64,000 bases of DNA from Vulcanimicrobiota bacterium. Lineage in GTDB: Bacteria; Vulcanimicrobiota; Vulcanimicrobiia; Vulcanimicrobiales; Vulcanimicrobiaceae. A model generated the notes under the pieces. The model had not been told where the DNA came from. It did no database searches and was given only the letters and a program-made list of their open reading frames with translations. The position numbers were made by a program, and so were the translations under genes. Positions 1 to 8,947 of the stretch are shown one piece after another; the first letter of the stretch is position 1; every line of letters starts with the position of its first letter. The stretch is from contig JASHOG010000130.1 in assembly GCA_030041225.1 (NCBI GenBank), positions 1 to 64,000 on the forward strand, read 5' to 3'.

Positions 1-540
1 CCAAACCTAACGCGCCACGGTACCGCCGCTATGCACGAGCGCGTCAAGTGGCTCTTTGCCAACGATCCCTGCTGGAAGGCCCGCATCATAGCACGATCCA
101 TCGCACATACCAGAGCGTGCTATAATACCGGCCCGGGCTACGGCAGATGTTCGATAGCGTCTAACGGAATGTGGTGCGCGAGCGGACCAGAGCGTGCCAT
201 GTGCGAGTGGCTCATCGAGCAACACATTGTGTTCGAAATGCACAAAGTTCTTCCCAACGGGCGTGTTTGCGACTTCTACTTCGGCGGTATCTATTGGGAA
301 ATGGACGGGATGGATAGACATCTCGACTATTTCGCCCAAAAGTATGGTGATCTGCCGTACGTGGTCGTTGCCCCCGAAGATTTTAAGGCGATCGTTGCGC
401 GACATTTGGGAATCGCCCATGCTATGAACGGCGATCCCATCGTCTCGATCGAACCGTGCGGTGAGGCAATGACGTACGACATCGAGATGGCGCCAAATGG
501 TCCCTTGAACTACATCGCCAACCGTATCGTTTCGCATAAC
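1..540 (+). mobile_element. Intein (C-terminal part) in DnaE with a Vsr/EDxHD-like nuclease region
   Basis: The C-terminal splicing region is clear: YDIEMAPNGPLNYIANR (block F-like) followed by the terminal His-Asn (ending at 540) and a Ser nucleophile at 541. Upstream there is no LAGLIDADG motif. Instead there is E (190-192), then CDFYFGG with Asp at 271-273, then WEMDGMDRH with Glu at 298-300 followed by Asp-Gly and His. This spacing resembles the PD-(D/E)XK-related EDxHD/Vsr nuclease fold seen in some homing endonucleases. The insertion point, between Lys and Ser of the FNKSH segment, differs from the split cyanobacterial DnaE site (before CFN). The N-terminal splicing blocks are outside the window. 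The splicing call is strong; the nuclease-family call is by motif pattern only. Confidence 0.85.
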
Positions 541-1734
541 AGCCACGCCGTCGCGTACGGCATGATCACCTATCAGACCGCGTACCTGAAGGCAAATCAC
601 GGCGTTGCCTATATGACGGCTCTTCTGAGCTCGGTCAAGGATCGCACGGAGAAGCTCGCCGAGTACATCGAAGACGCGCGCCGGTACGGCATCGCCGTGC
701 TTCCCCCCGACGTGAACGAATCCGGCGTCGACTTCACGGCCGTCGGAAGTCAAATTCGCTTCGGCCTCTCGGCGGTCAAGGGGGTGGGAGAGGAGGCAGT
801 GCGCGCGATCATCGAAGCGCGCGAGCGCGGCGGTCCGTTTAGCGACCTTTTCGATCTCGCCGCGCGTGTGAACGCACGCCAAGTGAACCGGCGCGTCTTC
901 GAGGCGCTCGTGAAGTGCGGCGCAACCGACGCGCTTCCGGGAAATCGTGCGGAGAAGCTTGCAGCGCTCGATCTCGCCGTCGATCTCGCCACGCGTGCGA
1001 CGCGCGACGCCGAGCTCGGGCAAGTCTCGCTCTTCGGCGACGGCGCAGCAGGTACAGCGCTCGCTCCCGTGCTCCCGCACCTGAATCCACCGTCGCAGCG
1101 CGAGATGCTTGCCTGGGAGAAGGAGATGCTCGGCATCTTCGTCTCGGGGCATCCGCTCGCGGGCGTGCAGGACCGGCTCGTGCTCATGGGTGCCACACCG
1201 ATAAAGGAGCTGCGTGCGCTCGACGATGATGCGCCGGTGACGGTTGCCGGCGCCGTGTCGAGCCTACGCCGCGCCACGACGCGTGCCGGCGGGCAGATCC
1301 TCGTCGCGCAACTCGAAGATACGACGGGGAGCTGCGAGGTCGTCGTTTTTCCGAAGCTCTACACGCAGGTGCAGCAGCTCTTCGAGCCCGACCGCATTCT
1401 CATCGTCAAAGGCAGATTGCGGCTGCGCGAACGCCCGGGAGCGACGAGCGCGGAGGAGCCGCCGATCGAACTCTCCGTCGGCGCACATGAAGTCGCGCCC
1501 TTCGAAGCACCCGTTGAGCGCGGAGAGATCGTCCGCGGCTGGCACATCGACGTCTCGGAGCGAACGCAGATCGATCGTCTCGCCGCGCTTATCGACGCAT
1601 GGCCGGGCGACGCACCGGTGACGCTGCACGCGCATGGGAAGGTGCGCCGTCTCCCGCGGACGATCGCGGGCGACGTGCGCGTGCGACCGGAGCTCGAGCG
1701 CATCTTCGGCGGCGAACACGTGCGAGAAGCATGA
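1..1734 (+). CDS. dnaE: DNA polymerase III alpha subunit, C-terminal part with intein (5' end outside window)
   Basis: The frame is open from base 1, so the gene enters from the left edge; the first ATG (31) is not its start. Bases 1-540 encode the end of an intein. The host protein resumes at 541 with SHAVAYGMITYQTAYLKA, the conserved polymerase segment normally preceded by Phe-Asn-Lys. Downstream come a helix-hairpin-helix stretch (about 838-936), the beta-clamp-binding motif QVSLF at 1021-1035, and an OB-fold (about 1231-1500, PVTVAGAVSSLRR onward) typical of DnaE. It catalyses replicative DNA synthesis. The stop overlaps the hisZ start (ATGA), so replication and histidine genes are probably co-transcribed here. 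I see no catalytic PHP or palm domain because they lie upstream of the window. Confidence 0.95.
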   Translation, partial: PNLTRHGTAAMHERVKWLFANDPCWKARIIARSIAHTRACYNTGPGYGRCSIASNGMWCASGPERAMCEWLIEQHIVFEMHKVLPNGRVCDFYFGGIYWEMDGMDRHLDYFAQKYGDLPYVVVAPEDFKAIVARHLGIAHAMNGDPIVSIEPCGEAMTYDIEMAPNGPLNYIANRIVSHNSHAVAYGMITYQTAYLKANHGVAYMTALLSSVKDRTEKLAEYIEDARRYGIAVLPPDVNESGVDFTAVGSQIRFGLSAVKGVGEEAVRAIIEARERGGPFSDLFDLAARVNARQVNRRVFEALVKCGATDALPGNRAEKLAALDLAVDLATRATRDAELGQVSLFGDGAAGTALAPVLPHLNPPSQREMLAWEKEMLGIFVSGHPLAGVQDRLVLMGATPIKELRALDDDAPVTVAGAVSSLRRATTRAGGQILVAQLEDTTGSCEVVVFPKLYTQVQQLFEPDRILIVKGRLRLRERPGATSAEEPPIELSVGAHEVAPFEAPVERGEIVRGWHIDVSERTQIDRLAALIDAWPGDAPVTLHAHGKVRRLPRTIAGDVRVRPELERIFGGEHVREA

Positions 1735-2909
1735 GGATTCCGCCGGGCGTTCGCGACTGGCTCCCGCAGGAGTTCGCGTTCAAGCGTGAGGTCGAGGAGC
1801 GAATCCGCGACGTGTTTCACTCGTGGTCGTACAGCGAGGTCTTAACGCCGACCTTCGAGCTCTACGAGGCGCTCGAGCAAGGCCTCGGCGAGCTCATGGC
1901 GGAGACGTTTCGCTTTACCGATCCAAACGGCGCTGCGCTTGTGCTGCGCACGGAGCTTACGACGCCGATCGCGCGTCTGGTCGCCGCTCGCCTTCGCCAC
2001 GCGACGCTCCCGCTGCGGCTCTGCTACCTTGCCAACGCCTTTCGTTACGAAGAGCCGCAGCTAGGGCGCATGCGCGAGTTCACGCAGGCGGGTGCGGAGC
2101 TGATCGGTGCGGCCGGAGCGAGTGCGGATGCCGAGGCGCTCTTCATGGCGGTGGAAACGCTCGACGCAGTCGGTTTGGACGACGCCCGCTTCGATGTCAG
2201 CGATGTCGCCATCGTCGATGGAGCTCTCGCCGGCGTCGGCCTGGTCGAGGAGGACGCGCAGCTCTGCAAGGAGATGATCGCCCGGCGCAATCTCGTCGCC
2301 CTTCGCGAGTTCGGCAGCACCCATGCCGTCGAAGAGCGACGCTTCGAGCGGCTCCTCGAGCTGACGATGATGCGCGGCCGTGACGACGTGTTGCGTGCCG
2401 TCGAGCCGATCTGCGTTACTGAGGCCTCTCAAGCAGCGCTCACGCGCCTCTCGGAGATCCTCGCACGCGCCGCGGCGCTCGGATGGGGGGAGCGCATCAA
2501 CATCGACTTCGCGCTGCTGCGCGATCTGCGCTACTACACCGGCCTCGTCTTCGAAGGCTACATTGCCGACCTCGGCTTCTCGATCTGCGGCGGTGGCCGG
2601 TACGACGCGCTGCTTCCGCGCATGGGCTACAACGTGCCTGCGGTCGGGTGGATGGTAGGCGTCGAGCGCATTCTCCTCGCGCTCGAGCGGCGCCGGAAGG
2701 ATGAGCGGCCGCGCAACGAGGTCGACGTGCTCGTGAGCGGATCGGACGCAGTTGCGCGGCGCGAGCGCGCGAAGGGACTCCGCGTTCGCGTGGACGCACG
2801 TGGGCTGGACCGTGCCGCGCTGCTCGAATACGCGCGCGACAAGGAGATTCCACGAGTGATTCTCGTCCACGGCGGTCGCGAGGAAGAGATTTCAGAGGTT
2901 CCCCGATGA
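1731..2909 (+). CDS. hisZ: ATP phosphoribosyltransferase regulatory subunit HisZ
   Basis: HisZ is a histidyl-tRNA-synthetase-like protein without tRNA charging activity. It pairs with short-form HisG to make active ATP phosphoribosyltransferase, the first step of histidine synthesis. Residues show the class II synthetase-like core: PPGVRDWLPQEF near the N-terminus, FRFTDPNG, a VLRTELTTPIARLV motif-2-like strand, RYEEPQLGRMREFTQAG, and DLRYYTGLVFEGY. The length, 392 aa, is normal for HisZ. The start at ATG 1731 (MRIPPGVRDW) overlaps the dnaE stop by four bases; a longer in-frame reading would run back inside dnaE. Its stop overlaps hisG. A true HisS is less likely because hisG follows directly and is the short form that needs HisZ. 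Confidence 0.93.
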   Translation: MRIPPGVRDWLPQEFAFKREVEERIRDVFHSWSYSEVLTPTFELYEALEQGLGELMAETFRFTDPNGAALVLRTELTTPIARLVAARLRHATLPLRLCYLANAFRYEEPQLGRMREFTQAGAELIGAAGASADAEALFMAVETLDAVGLDDARFDVSDVAIVDGALAGVGLVEEDAQLCKEMIARRNLVALREFGSTHAVEERRFERLLELTMMRGRDDVLRAVEPICVTEASQAALTRLSEILARAAALGWGERINIDFALLRDLRYYTGLVFEGYIADLGFSICGGGRYDALLPRMGYNVPAVGWMVGVERILLALERRRKDERPRNEVDVLVSGSDAVARRERAKGLRVRVDARGLDRAALLEYARDKEIPRVILVHGGREEEISEVPR

Positions 2910-3535
2910 GCGAGCCGCTTGTCATCGCGCTCCCGAAAGGGGCGCTCTACGACGAAGCGGTGCGGCGGCTCGGCGCTGCCGGCGTCGACGTCCCCGGCGA
3001 GGTCGGGCGACGGTTGCACGTGCTCGCGGGAGACGGTGCGACCGAGCTGCTCGTGCTGCGCTCGAACGACGTACCGGCGTACGTGGAGTTCGGTGCTGCG
3101 GATTGCGGCATCGTTGGAAAGGATACGCTCTGGGAGACGGACCGTTCGGTCAGCGAGCTCGCGGATCTCGGCTTCGGTGAGTGCCGGCTCGTCGTCGCCG
3201 CTCGACGCGCCGACGGCTACCACGAAGGCGTGCGATATCCGACGTTCTTGCGCGTCGCAACGAAGTTCAAGCGCGCCGCGCAGGCGTACTTCGCGGAGCG
3301 CGACGTGCCGTGCGAGGTTATCGCGTTGCACGGATCGGTGGAGCTCGCTCCGCTCGTCGGGCTGGCCGACGCGATCGTCGATCTTGTCGCAACCGGAGCG
3401 ACGCTGCGCGAGCACGACATGGTCGTTGTCGACGAGATAGCGCGCTCGAGTGCGCGCTTCGTCGTCAACCCCGTGCGCTTCCGTACGAAGTACGATGCAC
3501 TGACCGGGTTGCTTTCACGTTTGCAACGTGCGTAG
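2906..3535 (+). CDS. hisG: ATP phosphoribosyltransferase catalytic subunit, short form
   Basis: This enzyme condenses ATP and PRPP to phosphoribosyl-ATP. At 209 aa it is the short HisG that lacks the C-terminal regulatory domain and so depends on HisZ, encoded immediately upstream. Visible family sequence includes LVIALPKGALYDEAV at the N-terminus, CGIVGKDTL, and the PRPP-binding loop region EVIALHGSVELAPLVGLADAIVDLVATG. The ATG at 2906 overlaps the hisZ stop (ATGA). The 3' end overlaps hisD by eight bases. Confidence 0.95.
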   Translation: MSEPLVIALPKGALYDEAVRRLGAAGVDVPGEVGRRLHVLAGDGATELLVLRSNDVPAYVEFGAADCGIVGKDTLWETDRSVSELADLGFGECRLVVAARRADGYHEGVRYPTFLRVATKFKRAAQAYFAERDVPCEVIALHGSVELAPLVGLADAIVDLVATGATLREHDMVVVDEIARSSARFVVNPVRFRTKYDALTGLLSRLQRA

Positions 3536-4814
3536 GCCTGAGATCGTCGAAGCCTCCGATTCGCGCCTGGTGAGCTTCTTTACGGCGGGCTGGGCGCCAC
3601 CATCCGAGGTGATCCAAGGTGTCCGCGAGATTATCGAAGACGTGCGCGAGCGCGGTGATACGGCGCTCGTCGAGTACACGCGCCGCTGGGATGACCCGGC
3701 CTTCGATCTCGGTGCTCTACGTGTGCCGATCCCGATGGAAGGGCAAGCCCGGAGCCTTGTGACACCGGAGATCGCGAATGCCCTCGCGATCGCAAAGGAG
3801 CGGATCGCCCGCTTTCATGAGCGGCAACGGCGCGCCGACATCGAGTACGTCGAACCGGACGGAACGCAGTACGCGTTCGTCACGCGGCCGCTCGACGCGG
3901 TTGCAGTGTATGTGCCGGGCGGCTCGGCGGCGCTGCCGTCGACTGCAGTGATGACGATCGTTCCCGCGCGGCTCGCCGGGGTCCCCCGCATTGTCGTCCT
4001 GACGCCCCCGCAGCGCAACGGACGCGTGCACACCGCAGTTCTCTACGCTGCCGCGCTCTGCGGCGCAGCCGAGCTCTATGCGGTCGGCGGCGCCCACGCG
4101 ATTGCCGCAGCCGCGTACGGCACCGAGTCGATCGCCGCGGTCGATAAGATCGTGGGCCCCGGCAGCGTGTGGGTGACCGAGGCGAAACGTCAGGTCTACG
4201 GCGTTGTCGGCACCGATGTCCCCGCGGGGCCGTCGGAGGTGCTCGTGATCGCCGACGAGCACGCGCAGCCGCGTGCGGTCGCAAGCGAGCTGCTGGCGCA
4301 GGCAGAGCACGATCCGCGCTCTCGCGTCGCCGCACTCTCCGAATCGCGCGCTCTCCTAGAAGCGGTCGCCGAGGAACTGGAGAGAAGCGACCCCGAGTCA
4401 CTGTCGCGCGGAGCGATCATCGCGACGGTGATCGAGTGTCGCTGCCGGCTTATCCATGCCGAGAGTTTCTCAGAGCTGTGCGAGACGATCGAGCGCTTTG
4501 CGCCCGAGCATCTCGCGCTGCACGTCTCCGACGCGGAACCGATCCTCGAACGCGTGCGCCACGTCGGCGCGGTCTTCGTCGGCTCCTCGACTCCGGTTGC
4601 CTGCGGCGACTACCTCGCGGGGACGAACCACGTGCTTCCGACGTCCGGTACGGCGCGCTTCGCATCGGGCCTCTCGCTCGCCGATTTCACGCGCACCTTC
4701 GCGGTGGTGCGCAACAGCGAGCAGCGGCTGCGCGGCGATGCGCCTGCGATCGCCGCCCTCGCGGAGCTCGAAGGGCTCTCGCAACACGCCGCCTCGGTAC
4801 GTCCCCAGCATTGA
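3528..4814 (+). CDS. hisD: Histidinol dehydrogenase
   Basis: HisD performs the last two oxidations of histidine synthesis, histidinol to histidine, with NAD+ and zinc. The family landmarks are present: PVAVYVPGGSAALPSTA-type N-terminal loop, VDKIVGPGSVWVTEAKR, the zinc ligands in LLAQAEHD and CGDYLAGTNHVLPT, the catalytic APEHL pair, and the C-terminal histidine in LSQHAASV. The length of 428 aa is typical. A GTG at 3528 is the start, overlapping the hisG stop. Its stop (TGA 4812-4814) overlaps a TTG start of the next gene. Confidence 0.95.
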   Translation: MRRPEIVEASDSRLVSFFTAGWAPPSEVIQGVREIIEDVRERGDTALVEYTRRWDDPAFDLGALRVPIPMEGQARSLVTPEIANALAIAKERIARFHERQRRADIEYVEPDGTQYAFVTRPLDAVAVYVPGGSAALPSTAVMTIVPARLAGVPRIVVLTPPQRNGRVHTAVLYAAALCGAAELYAVGGAHAIAAAAYGTESIAAVDKIVGPGSVWVTEAKRQVYGVVGTDVPAGPSEVLVIADEHAQPRAVASELLAQAEHDPRSRVAALSESRALLEAVAEELERSDPESLSRGAIIATVIECRCRLIHAESFSELCETIERFAPEHLALHVSDAEPILERVRHVGAVFVGSSTPVACGDYLAGTNHVLPTSGTARFASGLSLADFTRTFAVVRNSEQRLRGDAPAIAALAELEGLSQHAASVRPQH

Positions 4815-5608
4815 TCAAGCTCGTCGCGCTCGATCTCGACGGTACGCTCGTTGGACGGGATCTCACGGTGCGCCCGCGTGTGCGCGAGGAGATCGTGCGC
4901 GTCCGTGACGCAGGAGTCGCCGGATGCGTCGTCACCGGCCGCATGTACCGGGCCGCTCTGCCGTATGCGCGACAGCTCGACCTCACCGCCCCGCTCATCT
5001 GCTATCAGGGAGCAGCGATCATCGACCCGGAGAGTGACGACGTGCTCTTCGACGTGCCCGTCGAGAATGACGTGGTGCTCGACCTGGCCGCGACCGCAAA
5101 ACGGGACGGCATGCACGTGCAGCTCTATCGAAACGACAACTACTACTGCGAGCAACGCAACCGGTTCTCCGGCCTCTATGCACGTCTGTCGAATGTCGAA
5201 CCGATCGTCGTGCCGAACCTCGAGGAAGCCTTTGCGGCAAGCGACGCGACGAAGGGCGTGGTCATCGCCGATGCGGATGACGCCGCGGCGTATGCGCCGC
5301 GTCTGGCGGAGCACCTTATGGGGCGCGCGTACGTCACGCGCAGTTACCCGGAGTTCATCGAGGTGCTAAATCCGCACGTCGATAAGGGCGAGGCGCTGCG
5401 GTTCGTCGCGGCGCGCCTCGGTATCGAGCTGAGCGACGTCCTCGCAATCGGGGACTCCTGGAACGACGAACCGCTGCTGCACGCCGCCGGCGTCGCGGTT
5501 GCGATGGGAAGCGCTCCGGAGTCGCTGCTGAAGCTCGCGGACGCCGTGGTCGCAGATGTGGAAAATGACGGCGTCGCCGAAGCGCTTCGGCGTTACATAC
5601 CGGGATGA
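4811..5608 (+). CDS. Cof-type HAD-superfamily phosphatase
   Basis: This is a haloacid-dehalogenase phosphatase with the catalytic motif DLDGTLV near the N-terminus, TGR motif II (CVVTGRMYRAAL), and motif IV IGDSWNDEPLL. The alpha/beta cap between motifs II and III places it in the Cof/YwpJ (type IIB) group. The product is 265 aa from the TTG at 4811, which overlaps the hisD stop; the reading frame upstream lies inside hisD. Its substrate cannot be told from sequence. Because it is translationally coupled to hisD and no histidinol-phosphatase gene is seen here, a role as histidinol-phosphate phosphatase is possible, but Cof proteins usually act on sugar phosphates or cofactor precursors. Confidence 0.85.
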   Translation: MIKLVALDLDGTLVGRDLTVRPRVREEIVRVRDAGVAGCVVTGRMYRAALPYARQLDLTAPLICYQGAAIIDPESDDVLFDVPVENDVVLDLAATAKRDGMHVQLYRNDNYYCEQRNRFSGLYARLSNVEPIVVPNLEEAFAASDATKGVVIADADDAAAYAPRLAEHLMGRAYVTRSYPEFIEVLNPHVDKGEALRFVAARLGIELSDVLAIGDSWNDEPLLHAAGVAVAMGSAPESLLKLADAVVADVENDGVAEALRRYIPG

Positions 5609-6378
5609 GGCGCAAGCAACGGCGGTCGCTGCGCCCGTTCTGGTTCGTCGGCGCGGCTCTGCTCGTGGCTGCCGTCGTTGCCGGGTACTTCGCCGCGAGC
5701 TGGCCGGGCTTCGACGCAAGGCGCGTGCGCGTCACGGGCAACACCGTCGTTCCGGCGCGCGAGATCGTCGCGGCGGCCGCGATCGACTCGCGTAGCAATA
5801 TCTGGCTGCAGAGCTCCGGTGCAATGGAGCGGCGCATCGACCGCATCCCGTACATCCTTAGCGCTGCGGTTCACCGTCGCCCACCCGCCCAAGTGACGAT
5901 CGTCGTGCGAGAGCGGCACCCGTTTGCGGTCGTTCGCAGTGGCGTGCAGAGCGCGCTCGTCGATCCGCATCTGCGCGTGCTCGTCGGGGGTGAGGCGCCG
6001 CAGCTTCCGGTGTTCGTGATCCGCCCGGGTATCGCGCTCGTTCCCGGACGCTTCCTCAGAGAATCGAGCGCAGCGGCGCTTCGCGGGGTCTTTCTCGCGC
6101 TACGGGCGCACGGCATCGACGCGGAGGAACTGAGCGATACCGACGGCGACGTGAGCGCGGTTCTGCCGGGTGGAATCGACGTGTTGTTGGGTGATGAGTT
6201 GACGGCCGCGAGAGCGACGCCGCTCATCGAGCCGATTCTCACGCGCTTCGCACTGCTCGGGAGGTTCGTTCAGACGCTCGACCTGCGCTCACCCACTACA
6301 CCCGTCGTCACCGAGAGAGAGCTCCCTAAGGAGTCGAAGCCGCGTTCGGCGCATCCGTCTGTGCGCCCAAGTCCTTGA
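5605..6378 (+). CDS. ftsQ: Cell division protein FtsQ/DivIB
   Basis: FtsQ is a single-pass inner-membrane protein that links early and late divisome components. After a basic N-terminus (MRRKQRRSLRPF) there is one membrane segment (about residues 11-31), then a POTRA domain starting FDARRVRVTGNTVVPAREIV and continuing through IPYILSAAVHRRPPAQVTI, followed by the FtsQ beta domain. It begins at ATG 5605, overlapping the previous stop. It is detached from ftsA-ftsZ by a chemoreceptor and a small gene on the other strand. Its last 53 bases overlap the 3' end of the convergent small secreted gene. Confidence 0.88.
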   Translation: MRRKQRRSLRPFWFVGAALLVAAVVAGYFAASWPGFDARRVRVTGNTVVPAREIVAAAAIDSRSNIWLQSSGAMERRIDRIPYILSAAVHRRPPAQVTIVVRERHPFAVVRSGVQSALVDPHLRVLVGGEAPQLPVFVIRPGIALVPGRFLRESSAAALRGVFLALRAHGIDAEELSDTDGDVSAVLPGGIDVLLGDELTAARATPLIEPILTRFALLGRFVQTLDLRSPTTPVVTERELPKESKPRSAHPSVRPSP

Positions 6379-6667
6379 AGACGAGCACCGTGCCCTTCGA
6401 TGTGGAGAGCATCACGGAATCGCCGACGTGCATTGCTGCGAAGGTCATGTTCGGGCGGCCGGCGGAGAGCACGGCTCGTTCGCCGTTGGAGAAGCTCACG
6501 ATGATGTGCGTAGGATCTTGCACTTGATCGATGGTCACACGATAGGTCGTATCGGGAAGCTGCGTGGCGGCGTCGAGCATCCGCCCTGCAGAAGCGGTCT
6601 GGGCGGCCGAAACGGCGAGAGGCAGGGCGACTGCCAAGAGCAAAGCGGAACCTACGACTTTCATCAT
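6326..6667 (-). CDS. Small secreted protein of unknown function
   Basis: I do not recognise a family. The 113-residue product has a clear signal peptide (MMKVVGSALLLAVALPLAVSA, cleavage near AAQ). The mature part carries TYRVTIDQVQDPTHIIVSFSNGERAVLSAGRPN and a run of short beta strands, which suggests a small beta-barrel-like periplasmic domain. It starts three bases after the chemoreceptor stop on the same strand, so it probably shares its transcript. Its 3' end runs 53 bases into the convergent ftsQ gene. Confidence 0.65.
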   Translation of the reverse strand: MMKVVGSALLLAVALPLAVSAAQTASAGRMLDAATQLPDTTYRVTIDQVQDPTHIIVSFSNGERAVLSAGRPNMTFAAMHVGDSVMLSTSKGTVLVFKDLGAQTDAPNAASTP

Positions 6668-6670
6668 AGC

Positions 6671-8737
6671 TCAGGATGATAGCGCAAAGGGGCCCTGGTC
6701 TTCTAGGGGCTTCTCGCTCTTTTTTTGCGCGCCGTTGCTAGGCAGGCCATTGCTCCCCACTTCGAAGTGGCCGACGAGCTCCTTGATCTCGCTCGTCTGA
6801 GCGTTGACCTCCTTCGCCCCGCCGGCCATCGAAGCGACAGCCTCCGCATTCTCGATTCCCAGCTCTTCCGCTCTGCGGACGCGCGTCCTTAGGCGCTCGA
6901 TGGCGGCCTGCTGATCGCTCGAAGCGGCAGCGACGTCACCGGTGCGGCGCTCGATCTCCGAGACCGAGGAGAGTATCTGACTCGAGGTGATCGACTGCTC
7001 GCGCATCGTCGCGGCGGCTTCGTGCGTCATCGCGCCCATCTGCTCGCTCGCCTTCGCGAGCTCCTCAGAGCCTCGCGCCTGTTGCGTCGTTGCGATACTG
7101 ATCTCCGCCATCAGACCCGCGACGTGCGCGACGCGCGCGCTGATCTCCTCGATCATCGCGGTGACGTTCTTCGCCGAAGAGGCGTTCGATTGTACGAGTC
7201 CGTTTGCTCGAGCGGCACGCTCGAGCACCGTCGTCGTGCGGCGTTGGATATCGGCGATGAGCGCGCCGATTTGTTTCGTCGACTCCGCCGAGCTTTCGGC
7301 AAGCTTGCGCACCTCGTCGGCAACGACGGCGAAGCCTCGCCCGTGCTCCCCGGCGCGTGCCGCCTCGATCGCCGCGTTGAGCGCGAGCAAGTTCGTTTGA
7401 TCGGCGATGTTTTCGATGAGGTTGAGAATTTCGCCGATCTCGCGCGATGCGTGACCGAGCCCTTCCATCTCCGAGACGACGCCGGAGACCGTCTCGCTGA
7501 TGCTCGTCATGCCGCGCGTCAGCGCGAGGACCTCGTTGCGCCCTTCCCGCACCTGATCGTCTGTGACGCCGGCCTCCGAGCGAACGCGCTCCGCGTTTCC
7601 CGCGACTTGGGCGATCGATGCCGACATCTCTTGCGTGTTCGCGACGGCTTGCTCGACGACGCTGGAGAGGCTGAGCAGGTTGTGATCCATCTCCGCAATC
7701 GACGCCGTCATCTCGGCGACCGCACTCGAAATATCCGAGACCAAGCGCGCGACACCCTCGGCATTCTCCGCAACGGTTCCCGCGGTCGAGCCGAGCTCGC
7801 CGGAATAGGAGAGCGCTTCGCCGAGAACGGTGCGCTCCTCGCGCGCGCGGTCTGCGACCTGCGACGCAAGACGACTGCTGCGTTCGCTCGCCTCTTGCAA
7901 GCTCAAGGCGGCATGCTGAATCTGACCGATCGTGAGGCCGAGGCGCTGCGCGAGGAGATCGATCGCAGCACCCAAGCGCCCGAGGAGGTCGTCACCGCTC
8001 CAACCCGTGCGTGCCGCGAGCTTTCCTCTGCCCAGCGCCTCGAAGATCTCCGCGCACCGGCCGATGCCGAGCAGCATCGAGCGGCGCAGCCACGTCATGG
8101 TAAGCGCGACGGTGCCGAGCAACAGCAGCGGCACGATGATGACGAGCGCAACGCCAAAATCGCGCGCGCCGTTTAAGCGCGCAAGGTGCGTATCGGCGCC
8201 GGTAGCCAATGCGTCGAGCATGCGATGTCCGTCGGCGCTCTGCGCATCGTAGGCGAGAGAAGAGGGGCCGCTCATCCAGCTCGATGCCTGCACGCGTTGC
8301 CCGCGCGCGAGCAACGCGATCGCGCCGCGCTCCTGCATGTCGTAGATGCGCGCGCTCTGTTCGAAGCGATCGGCGAGCGGCGCGAGAGAGGGATCACCGT
8401 CGGCGAGATTGCGCATCGCTCGCGCGTCGATCGGGAACTGCCGCGCGAGTGCGCGCGCCTCGTCGAGGGCCTCGCTGCCGAGCGCGGAGCCTGGATTCCC
8501 CGCTGCTTCCAGCATCGCCGTACGCAGCTCATCGGCGTCGGACGCAACGCGCGCGTACGCAAGCTGCGATCGAACGACGGTATCGCGGAGTTGCTGTGCT
8601 TGATGCGTGATGCCGAAGAGCGCCCACAGCGCGATCGGGACGTTCAAGAGCGTGACAACCGCGGCCAAGCCGAAAGCGACGGCGAGGCCGGACTCGATAA
8701 TCGTGCGGCGGGTGCTGCTCACCTCTTTATTGAGCAT
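6671..8737 (-). CDS. Methyl-accepting chemotaxis protein
   Basis: A 688-residue transmembrane chemoreceptor. Membrane segments lie at about residues 18-42 and 194-216 and enclose a helical ligand-binding domain of about 150 residues. A HAMP-like linker (about 217-270) follows, then the long signalling coiled coil. The conserved hairpin tip is at about 441-480 ([20 protein letters not shown], then [16 protein letters not shown]), where CheA and CheW bind. The window contains no other chemotaxis genes, so it probably feeds a system encoded elsewhere. Since type IV pilus genes lie nearby, control of twitching is conceivable but unproven. It is divergent from ftsA. Confidence 0.93.
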   Translation of the reverse strand: MLNKEVSSTRRTIIESGLAVAFGLAAVVTLLNVPIALWALFGITHQAQQLRDTVVRSQLAYARVASDADELRTAMLEAAGNPGSALGSEALDEARALARQFPIDARAMRNLADGDPSLAPLADRFEQSARIYDMQERGAIALLARGQRVQASSWMSGPSSLAYDAQSADGHRMLDALATGADTHLARLNGARDFGVALVIIVPLLLLGTVALTMTWLRRSMLLGIGRCAEIFEALGRGKLAARTGWSGDDLLGRLGAAIDLLAQRLGLTIGQIQHAALSLQEASERSSRLASQVADRAREERTVLGEALSYSGELGSTAGTVAENAEGVARLVSDISSAVAEMTASIAEMDHNLLSLSSVVEQAVANTQEMSASIAQVAGNAERVRSEAGVTDDQVREGRNEVLALTRGMTSISETVSGVVSEMEGLGHASREIGEILNLIENIADQTNLLALNAAIEAARAGEHGRGFAVVADEVRKLAESSAESTKQIGALIADIQRRTTTVLERAARANGLVQSNASSAKNVTAMIEEISARVAHVAGLMAEISIATTQQARGSEELAKASEQMGAMTHEAAATMREQSITSSQILSSVSEIERRTGDVAAASSDQQAAIERLRTRVRRAEELGIENAEAVASMAGGAKEVNAQTSEIKELVGHFEVGSNGLPSNGAQKKSEKPLEDQGPFALSS

Positions 8738-8851
8738 CGGCCGCCGCCCCTAGATTATGCACCGCTTTGTGCGGTTCTCCACACGTTTTCACACGTTGTC
8801 CTCAAGGACTCCGCTCCGGGCCCGCTAACCCCCGGCCAGACGCGTCGAGGC

Positions 8852-8892
8852 CTCCTATAGATTGTAGGAGTCTGCCGCCTAGACCGCAATAT
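8852..8892 (+). promoter_or_regulatory. Inverted repeat and possible promoter before ftsA
   Basis: CTCCTA at 8852-8857 pairs with TAGGAG at 8865-8870 around a 7-base loop. Overlapping it, TTGTAG (8863-8868) and CAATAT (8887-8892) are 18 bases apart and could serve as -35 and -10 elements for ftsA. The region separates the divergent chemoreceptor and ftsA genes. The promoter match is weak. Confidence 0.3.
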
Positions 8893-8947
8893 ATGGTGAG
8901 ATAATGGTCGCATGCGCGCTGCCCGGGGCCGGCGAGGCCCCCGAGGA

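Noticed and set aside
7022-8176. 384-residue frame on the plus strand
   Set aside because: Antisense shadow of the chemoreceptor gene; its Arg/Glu/Leu-rich sequence matches no domain and the reverse frame has the conserved chemoreceptor tip.
8912-8947. Longer FtsA starting at ATG 8912
   Set aside because: Adds 12 Arg/Gly-rich residues that are not typical of FtsA; ATG 8948 gives the normal distance to the first phosphate loop, although the upstream ATG cannot be excluded.
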